In this document: positions 21,001 to 27,874 of the stretch, piece by piece
Layout of the letters: each line of letters starts with the position of its first letter
How positions within the stretch are numbered: position 1 is the first letter of the stretch
Source of the DNA: Saccoglossus kowalevskii
Taxonomy: Eukaryota > Hemichordata > Enteropneusta > Harrimaniidae
Direction: 5' to 3'
Length of the DNA: 27,874 bases
NCBI RefSeq assembly: GCF_000003605.2
Contig: NW_003145299.1
Coordinates: 80,716-108,589, forward strand
Notes under the pieces: generated by a model
What the model was told of the DNA's origin: nothing
Database searches by the model: none
What the model saw: only the letters and a program-made list of their open reading frames with translations
Position numbers and translations under genes: made by a program

Positions 21001-24000
21001 GACACAATTGTTTGCTATCCCTGGCTCTCACTAACAAGCTTTGTTCTATCAATATATATAGTCGCATTTTATACTGTATTGTGTGGAATATATGCCCAAT
21101 AATCCGTATGGACTAAATGGAATTAATTGATTCTGCCACTACTGTAATGTAGCAGTATCTTTTGCTATAGCTATACACAAACATGTGATACTAACTGTTC
21201 TGCCTGCAACATGACATGTATTGTTGTCTCCTATTTCAGACAACAGGCTCTACCCTCAACTTAGATCATCGGTACATGATACCAGTGCACCTAGATGGGA
21301 ATGGACCAAACTGCCAATACCAAGCATTGAGGGCTGGTATGAAATACGCCTTGATAAAAAATCTAACATTGTCTGAAATATTTTTTTTCAACCATTGGAC
21401 AGCTGGTAATGAGTTTAGTGGCAGAAAGTTCGTCAACGAAACTTTTGACATGAAAATAATAAAAGAATTGGTTGATTTAATCTCTGTTGAAGAGTTTCGA
21501 CACCTGTGTAATGGAGCTGTTGGTGTTGTTATCTTCCCTGGGCGTTGTTTAAACTTAAACGAAACGTACAAAAGAGTAAGTGTCGAATTCACTGCAGAGT
21601 ATGGAATCAAACTACCAACTATGGATGGAAAGTTAACACATATTGGTAACGAGCTAGCCATAGTGGAACCATCTCAGAATAGCCAATGTATTGGGTTATT
21701 CGAACCAGATAGAGGGTGCCAAGTACGTGTTTCAAATGAGATCACAAGGACGGTTGACAAGCACTTGACTAGGACGAAGGAAATTAGAACGTTAGCAGAT
21801 CAAATCACTAAACACATTTGTAATGGAGGTCCGTATATTGCTATGCACTTCAGAAACAAATCAGGAGAACAGTAAGTGTGATTGTGTTCTGTATATCTCC
21901 GCATTATTTTTCTAGTGTAAATCCAGGTTGGATGGCTGAAACCAAACTGATTTTGATAATATACTGAAGCGAAGAGCATAAGTCAACATTGGGAATGTGA
22001 TACATCATACATTTAGCAATATGTGTGGGTGTCCTATAGTCATTCGTTTCAAGGGCGATTTGCATATGTTTATGTATAACCATTCTTTATGTGTTATATT
22101 TCTTTCTAGCTTTGCACACCCTGGGAGTAGATACCATACATCCACCTTGGCCAAAATGCGACAAGAAGTTGCTGTACTTTGTGAGGATGTTAAGAAATTC
22201 ATGTTGTTGAAAAAAATAGAATGCATTTATGTCTCATTTCCTAACTTCAGCAGTGTAAGTTAAATAATTGATCTTATTGTGACGTACATTTGATTTCGTA
22301 TATCACTATATTAATCATAATTCCGTATTTTGTGTTTAGTAGATCATAACAATTGGTGACACCTGGCGGCCGTTCATTTTTCCTTGTGTGTATCAAATAT
22401 ACAAGATGAAATTATGACAAAACGTCGTGTTTCATCTTTCCGAAATTTACACTTAGACTATGAAAAATATCTATTTTTAATGCTTCAAGTAATAAAACCA
22501 CAGCGGTATTATTCCATTTTAAATTACCCCTACATGTGCCCTACATACTGTGGCCATTCAGTATTTTATTCTCAGTATCAGTTAAACTTTCACAACACGA
22601 GCTAAATGTATTAAATTGGACTGAGGGCGTACCACAACAAATTGAGAATTGGAATATTGGAGTCAAATTTCATTATTTCATCTGGGTCTTACCATGTTTT
22701 CAAGATAAACAAAAAACCCAACCTGCGAGATTGATACAAGGTAGCATTGCCATATCCCGCCCTTTGACATGGAAACATTCTCGGCGGAGGAACCGGACAG
22801 AGACCCAATGCAGCTGAAAACTGAAAAAGGCTAATTGGTTAAACGATTGATTTGGAGTCATCTACATTGGGTGAACAGTTAGTAGAATGTCATTTAAGTC
22901 ACACCTCTAATATTACGGCGTTTTCTATTGGCTGGAAGTTGAAATATGACTTTCACTGACACAGGACGAAGCAGCGCTTAGAACAGTACGAAGCTCGCCC
23001 GTAATAGTCACGGTGGTTGGGGTTGGTGCGTGCAGTATGTCGGTTAATATCAAGGTGCAGGTAGGTGCGTAATCTAACGCCATGATTAGGAAATGGCGCG
23101 ACAAGTTAGCACGGAATACAGTGATACGGGCTGTACTCGTTACACTGGTTGACTCCCGTGTGCGAAGCACAAAAAAGGAGTCTGCAGTTAGTGTGCCTGT
23201 TCCACTGATATCTCAAGAACCATACATTGATTTTTGATAAAAATTGGTGCATAAATGCTCTGGGACAATGCGCAGGTTTGATTGGGTTTTGGTAAAATCT
23301 ATGCATATTAATTACCTAATTTGCATGACAATTAGCTGATTTTTAGCTGTTCCATGACTGTTCCACTGATATCTAAAGAACCACTCATTGGATTTTGATG
23401 AAACTTGGCACATAGATGCTCAAAACTAATGCGCAGATTTGATTAGGTTTTGGTAAAAATCCATGCATATTAATTACCTAATTTGCTCGATAATTACCTG
23501 ATTTTTAGCTGTTCCATGACTGTTCCACTGATATCTAAAGAACCACTCATTGGATTTTGATGAAACTTGGCACATAGATGCTCCAAACTAATGCGCAAAT
23601 TTGATTAGTTTTGGGTAAAAATCTGTGCAATATTGATTACCTCATTTGCATAATGATTAATCAATTTTTGGCTTTTCCACTGATATCTGAAGTACTAATC
23701 ATCACATTTCAATAAAACTTGGTACATAGAAGTCATAGGACACTGCACAAACCTTATAGTTTTTAGGGTAATATCAGTAGATATTAATTACCTAATTTGC
23801 ATAATTAATTAAATTTCAGCTTTTGATATTTCAAGTAGTAATCATCACATTTCAATGAAACTTGGTACATAGATATCATAGGACACTGCACATACCTGAT
23901 AGTTTTTAGGGTAATATCAGTAGATATTAATTACTTAATTTGCATAATTAATAAAATTTCAGCTCTTGATATTTCAAGTAGTAATCATCACATTTCAATG

Positions 24001-26240
24001 AAATTTGGTACATAGATGCCATAGGACACTGCACAGACCTGATAGTTTTTAGGGTAATATCAGTACATATTAATTACCTAATTTGCTTAATTAATTATTT
24101 TTCAGATTTTGATATTTCAAGTAGTAATCATCACATTTCAATGACACTTGGTACATAGATGTCATAGAACACTGCACAGACCTGATAGTTTTCAGGGTAA
24201 TATCAGTACATATTAATTACCTAATTTGCATAATTAATTAATTTTCAGCTTTTGATATTTCAAGTAGTAATTATCACATTTCATTGACACTTGGTACATA
24301 GATGTCATAGAACACTGCACAGACCTGATAGTTTTTAGGGTAATATCAGTACATATTAATTACTTAATTTGCAAAATTAATTAATTTTCAGCGTTTGATA
24401 TTTCAAGTAGTAAGCATCACATTTCAATGACACTTGGTACATAGTTACTTAAGGACTGTGCAGACTCCTGATTAGTTTTGGGGTAAATATTTGTGCATAT
24501 TAACTACCTTATTAGCATAATTAGTTAATTTTCAGCTTTTTGCCTGATGTCTCAAGTACTAATTAACATATTTCAATGAGACTTGCTACATAGATCTTCT
24601 AGGACTATGCATATTAATTACCTAGTTTGCATAATGTTCCACTGATATATAAAGAACCACGAATTGGATTTTAATGAAACTTTTAAAGAGAACTATGCAG
24701 AGACCCAATTAGTTTTTGGTAAATATTTATGCTTATTAATCACCTAATTAACATAATTAATTATCACTGATATCTCAATTACTGATCATCACATTTGAAT
24801 AAAATTTGGTACATAAATGCTCTTGGACAATAGACAGGCTTGATTAATTTTGGGTTAAAATGTGTTCATATTAACTCTCTAATTAGCATAATAATTCATA
24901 ATTTGTTTGTTCTGTTCATATTAGTTACCTGATTTACATAATTAGTTTTCAGCTTTTCCATCAATATCTCGTGTACAACTAATTTTGAATTAATTTTTAA
25001 TGTGTCTTCAATACTTTCAGCACACGGGAGTTCTTTCTAAGCTTTCTTTGATTTTATATATTGTCTTCTGTTGCTAATACAATTTCACAACATTACGAAT
25101 AAACAGTCTCGCGGTTACAAATTCAGTCGGCATAGGGATTGAACAATCTATTGTAGATCGTATCAAGATCAATCTGAAAAGAATAATTATGTAAACACAG
25201 TACTGCTGTATTCAGGAGAATTGCTCCGCATTACGTCCATTAAATTTGGAGATGAAGCATTTACTAGCAATAAACTGACACGGTGATACGCCCTCTACCC
25301 CAATACCCATTTTGAAATGTTGTTGGTTGATCCCTTGCCCCACAATGTTTTAAATGCCACAAAATATATGGCAGACCTTTTGCGTCTACGTAGAAACTTG
25401 GTCGGGTTCTACCAATACACATTGAATATTGAAATTTTGTTTTCAATATATCAATTTTCAATTTAGATTTGTGCGCTATACACTCGACAATGTTGAATTC
25501 ATCACATATTGTGATATGTTCATGGGAACGTTTGTAAATAAATAATAAATGGCCGTATTATGTACCGCATCTAATGTAATTTTCTATAACGTATTTTGTA
25601 TTTCAATTCGACAAATGCGCATTTGAAAATATGGGTAAAAGTCAATTTCCGTTGTCGTTTTCAATATTGAGAAATGATTTTTTTGGCATAATCATATTTA
25701 CTTTTTGTGCCATGTATTTTACATAATGAATGGCCGCCACGTGTTACGGATTTATAACAGACGTACATTAGCCTTATTTCCATCATCGATCATCTTTTGT
25801 CCTGATTTAGTATTTTGTTATTAATAGACTATCACAGACATACATGTGCTTGTTGCTGTATATTTTAGGCCATCAGTAAAATGTTAAAAGACGCCAATGT
25901 TGACAATATTATCACCAGAGATGACATCACTAGTACATCGTACCCAATCAAGATCAGAGATAAGATTAGATTAGACAACTATCACGTTTCATTACTGGAA
26001 ACAGAAATTTGTGTCCGTAAGTAGAGATATTGTCAAAACATAACTGGTATACAGTTTGTTTGTAATGTTTTCAATTCATTTTGTCTTGTATTTAATAATC
26101 CCATTTATTATCTTACAGGTTCTACTGTATTTTTTTCAAGCACAGAATCAGCATTAACACGTATGGTAACATATGCTCGGGACACAAAACCTGATAATAA
26201 TCTTACAATACCACTGTATGAAATTAAAAACTGGGTTTGA
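18025..26240 (+). CDS. O-fucosyltransferase-like type II membrane protein, 7 exons, 459 aa
   Basis: Exons: 18025-18186, 18470-18553, 18768-18854, 21240-21871, 22110-22254, 25869-26016, 26119-26240. All borders are AG/GT, phases match and the stop is TGA. A short basic tail (MNIRQ) precedes a membrane anchor at residues 6-24 (FVFLLVFVVLTTLLLNAYF), giving Golgi/ER type II topology. Next comes a charged stem to about 111, then a lumenal domain. Its features recall GDP-fucose protein O-fucosyltransferases (PF10250-like): GNGPNCQYQALRAGMKYA at 131-148 (GxNxQ nucleotide loop), PYIAMHFR at 309-316 (HxR motif), and NYHVSLLETEICVRSTVFFS at 407-426 (C-terminal E-C-S motif). NxS/T sequons occur at 152, 177, 218, 317 and 427. 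Donor, acceptor substrate and activity are inferences; it is clearly distant from POFUT1/2. The start is the first ATG that supplies a signal anchor. Extra exons in intron 3 are possible. Confidence 0.82.
18470..18854 (+). repeat. Tandemly duplicated stem exons 2 and 3
   Basis: Exons 2 (28 codons) and 3 (29 codons) are both phase 0-0 and share a core. NPQGIRERKQ and NSQIIRESEQ are encoded by 18515-18544 and 18813-18842, 22 of 30 bases identical including 11 in a row (ATTCGAGAAAG). The donor flanks also match (GTAGGT, then ATTGTTTGG against ATTGCTTGG), as do the acceptor ends (AACAG). This indicates duplication of an exon with its intron edges. Confidence 0.6.
19934..20219 (+). pseudogene. Unrecognised degenerate ORF inside intron 3
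   Basis: From an ATG at 19934 the frame reads protein-like sequence (KITQLEFKTVNRSRVNTQ, then GYIVFDRRVSDISLAELRKM) to a TGA at 20141. Immediately after, a second frame continues with EAIGANKGYNAESNEIKSPM and a Lys-rich end. The pattern suggests a single coding sequence broken by a frameshift, as in a decayed transposon gene or retrocopy. I cannot name the family. It could also be chance in GC-richer DNA. Confidence 0.25.
20590..20901 (+). other. Unassigned open frame in intron 3
   Basis: An acceptor-like GGTTAGCAG at about 20620 opens a Ser/Thr-rich then helical segment (NTNMAPVASTPISLMDTS; LFDLCNDIQLILEHKCANGS; LAQDYIELITK). The frame ends in TGA at 20899, with no strong donor before it. 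It could be an alternative last exon of the glycosyltransferase gene, a TE fragment or chance. Nothing recognisable is encoded on either strand. Confidence 0.2.
22255..23151 (+). other. Left part of intron 5, no exon seen
   Basis: A GGCGGCCGTTCATTTT word near 22367 belongs to the dispersed GGCCATTTT-like repeats. Open frames at 22384-22817 (plus) and 22925-23170 (minus) have no recognisable content or splice support. The segment 22960-23160 is richer in CpG than its surroundings. Confidence 0.45.
23152..25031. mobile_element. Candidate non-autonomous DNA transposon with 12-bp inverted termini
   Basis: ACTCCCGTGTGC at 23152-23163 is exactly the reverse complement of GCACACGGGAGT at 25020-25031. 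These two sites closely bracket the whole tandem array at 23198-25017, so they are plausibly the terminal inverted repeats of one 1.88-kb element. There is no coding content, and I could not identify a target-site duplication by eye. It sits in intron 5 of the O-fucosyltransferase-like gene. Confidence 0.55.
23198..25017. repeat. Array of about twelve 143-162 bp tandem units
   Basis: Units begin with TGTTCCACTGATATCT or the diverged TTTTGATATTTCAAG at about 23198, 23359, 23521, 23673, 23820, 23964, 24107, 24250, 24393 and 24536, then shorter, more diverged copies to about 25017. Each contains AAACTTGG(C/T)ACATAGATG and ATATTAATTACCTAATTTGC. There are two subtypes: the first three units are 161-162 bp, and the later ones settle at 143-144 bp. 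The central 143-bp units are the most alike, suggesting recent unequal exchange there. Short open frames here are incidental. Confidence 0.92.
25032..25868 (+). other. Right part of intron 5, no exon seen
   Basis: Ordinary AT-rich intron. An AATGGCCGCCACG word near 25729 resembles the dispersed repeat family. The acceptor TATATTTTAG at 25859-25868 starts exon 6. Confidence 0.5.
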
Positions 26241-26422
26241 TAGTACACAACGCCGAATCACTTAATGATTGCAACATTGGAATAAGATGACTGCACTTAC
26301 TGATATATTTATTTCATACCATCTGTCCTATGACTACAGTATCACTGAAAGTTGTGTGCCTTGTACCCATGACATGCACGATATACTGAGTAATAGTGTA
26401 TAACAGATGTACACTTACGTGC

Positions 26423-26428
26423 AATAAA
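26423..26428 (+). terminator. Polyadenylation signal of the O-fucosyltransferase-like gene
   Basis: AATAAA lies 183 bp after the TGA at 26238-26240 and is followed by GT-containing sequence. A 3' UTR of about 200 bases is expected. Confidence 0.65.
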
Positions 26429-26449
26429 ATGTTTGGCAATTTAGGATAT

Positions 26450-27874
26450 AAATTCATATGCCTTAAAAAATACAAATATACATAAATAATTAGGCTACTG
26501 CTATTCAAACTCTAGTATGTTAGTTGATAATCTAAAATTTTATTTCTGTTTGTATATTTTGAGGTTACTGTGAGTTTACACACCGTATTAGTTTGTAAAT
26601 AATATTGTATATCACAGGACACATCGCACCAGAAACTACCATTGCTCATTGTACGATTCAATTTTGAGGCTAACATACCAGCCTTGTAAAATTAACTTGC
26701 CTATTGCCTATGTAGAATTTGTAAAAAGAAATTGTTCAGCGATATCGCGTTTTTAACTAAAGAACTCAATCTTCGTTGAATCATTTACTAGTATTCTACA
26801 ATTCTGAATTGTACGTAAGTAGCCAGTCATACCTTTTTTAAATGCTAAACTACAACTTATATAACACGATTATGGCTAACCAATTCAAATTATAATGGGT
26901 CACACAAACACACATATCATATGAATGATTGCCCGTAGGCGTCAACTTTTTACTTTTTTAACTTTTTTTTTATTTGATTTTTTCTGATTGCTTCGATATA
27001 CGTATATGTACTTTGAGCAGACCTCCCTTAGAAATTTTATAATCATATCTTTAATTTTCTAATTTTGGTGAATATTTTTGTCATTTTTGGTAAAAAGTTA
27101 TATTTTCGACTTCTTGTTAAAAACGCAAGTCTGATTCTTTGATATTATACATATGATGGAATAAACATCTCCCCTACCTACTACTAGTGTCGGGAGATGT
27201 TTTTCATCCCGAATTCCTTTCTTTTCTCTGAACGTTGTTTAATTGAAGCAGCAGTGCATGTTGGTTTCATCACGTTGCGTCTGATAAAAAGTACGTTGCC
27301 CTTTCTGATTTCAATGTTTCTTTAGTGCTCCCTTAAGACGTGTTTGAATAAAAACATACAGTAAATGGTGGTAAGAGTCTAGTCTAGTATTTAGCACCAG
27401 TGATCCTTTGGAATCGTCATAGCAGTTTATTTATGTGAATAATAATATGTATTGCCAGTAGCATTATTATAGCGAACATTTGTATAATTACACACTTAAA
27501 TGACGTACTTATATGTATATGATAAATACTGTTTTATTTCGGTGGTCAGATTGTTCATGCATGTGCTATATATATCCTCATATAAGGCCAAGGAAAAAAA
27601 TTCTCTGTTTCTCGGTTCATGGAAATTTTAAAATGAGACGGCGAGGCGATTTTTTTTTTGAATACTTAGCTAAAATAGGGGAAATTTGAAACAAGTGCGA
27701 GTACAAGCGCATTTTGGAATGCTTTTAGAAGGAAAAAAACGTCCGAGGCGCATGGTTCAAAATGATGCACGCGGAAACGAGAAAAGGATATTTTTTTCTC
27801 AGCCAAACAGTTCATCTCTAAAAATGAATAAAAGTGTAATACTATAATATGACAGAACCCCACACCCTCCCCGT
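26450..27874. other. Downstream intergenic sequence, no gene seen
   Basis: AT-rich sequence with no exon-like segment. T-rich runs occur at 26950-26980, and a short hairpin at 27163-27202. The last 280 bases are purine-rich and include a T homopolymer near 27650. A minus-strand frame at 27666-27863 has no recognisable content. Confidence 0.5.
27163..27202. repeat. Perfect 11-bp inverted repeat (hairpin)
   Basis: AAACATCTCCC at 27163-27173 and GGGAGATGTTT at 27192-27202 are perfect reverse complements with an 18-base spacer. It does not match the histone 3' stem-loop. It may be the tip of a small foldback element, or a transcript-end hairpin of something outside the window. Confidence 0.75.

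Larger units (their letters stand above)
18855..21239 (+). other. Intron 3 of the O-fucosyltransferase-like gene
   Basis: A 2.4-kb intron that is unusually rich in G and C between about 19.2 and 20.6 kb. It contains a degenerate ORF (19.93-20.22 kb) and an unexplained open frame at 20590-20901. A phase-0 segment GAC...GAG at 19882-19908 (DGDSDDQVE) is framed by a TTCTCAG acceptor and a GTAAAC donor and could be a skipped micro-exon of the stem. Confidence 0.5.

Noticed and set aside
21266-21661. 131-codon minus-strand ORF
   Set aside because: It is the antisense shadow of the catalytic exon of the O-fucosyltransferase-like gene, which has splice support and domain motifs on the plus strand.
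22384-22817. Plus-strand ORFs of 73 and 93 codons in intron 5
   Set aside because: They do not fit the phase between exons 5 and 6, carry no known motif, and the flanking exons join cleanly without them.
23106-23306. Minus-strand ORF at the left edge of the tandem array
   Set aside because: It crosses the boundary between unique DNA and the repeat array and has no recognisable content.
27163-27202. Histone mRNA 3' stem-loop
   Set aside because: Stem and loop sequence do not match the conserved histone stem-loop, and no histone ORF is nearby.

Overview
This is AT-rich metazoan nuclear DNA. The genes have many exons with GT..AG introns, AATAAA polyadenylation signals, non-LTR retrotransposon debris and several families of degenerate dispersed repeats. 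The repeat style (GGCCATTTT-type modules, ATGCAAAT-bearing repeats, ~145-160 bp tandem units) and the divergent O-fucosyltransferase-like gene suggest a marine invertebrate, for example an invertebrate deuterostome or a lophotrochozoan. I cannot name the species from sequence alone. There is no bacterial content, no operon, no CRISPR array and no rRNA or tRNA gene that I can see.

Layout, left to right. 1-471 is a 27-bp minisatellite running off the left edge. It sits in what must be an intron of the first gene. 558-3214 (+) holds the last five coding exons of DHX38/PRP16, the DEAH-box spliceosomal helicase, ending in a good stop codon and poly(A) signal. From 3.4 to 10.7 kb I see no confident gene. 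It contains a degenerate repeat cluster (5.1-6.2 kb), one unexplained short ORF at 8.1 kb and a minus-strand LINE 3' end at 8.43-8.60 kb.

From 10.67 to 12.3 kb lies a tentative gene/promoter cluster. It has a minus-strand terminal exon with its own poly(A) signal, a CRE/CCAAT/TATA promoter-like block, a possible plus-strand two-exon gene start, and an NRF1-plus-E2F-like site pair beside another ATG. None of these products is recognised. From 12.3 to 18.0 kb the sequence is mostly repeats: ATGCAAAT modules, a plus-strand LINE ORF2 C-terminus with 3' UTR, and an extremely AT-rich block.

18025-26240 (+) is the second confident gene: seven exons that join in phase to give a 459-residue predicted type II membrane protein with an O-fucosyltransferase-like lumenal domain. 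Its second and third exons look like a tandem exon duplication in the stem. Its 3.6-kb intron 5 carries a 1.88-kb block of about twelve tandem units bounded by a 12-bp inverted repeat, probably a non-autonomous transposon. Downstream to 27874 I see no gene, only an 11-bp-stem hairpin.

The two confident genes have no evident functional link: one acts in nuclear pre-mRNA splicing, the other probably in Golgi/ER glycosylation.
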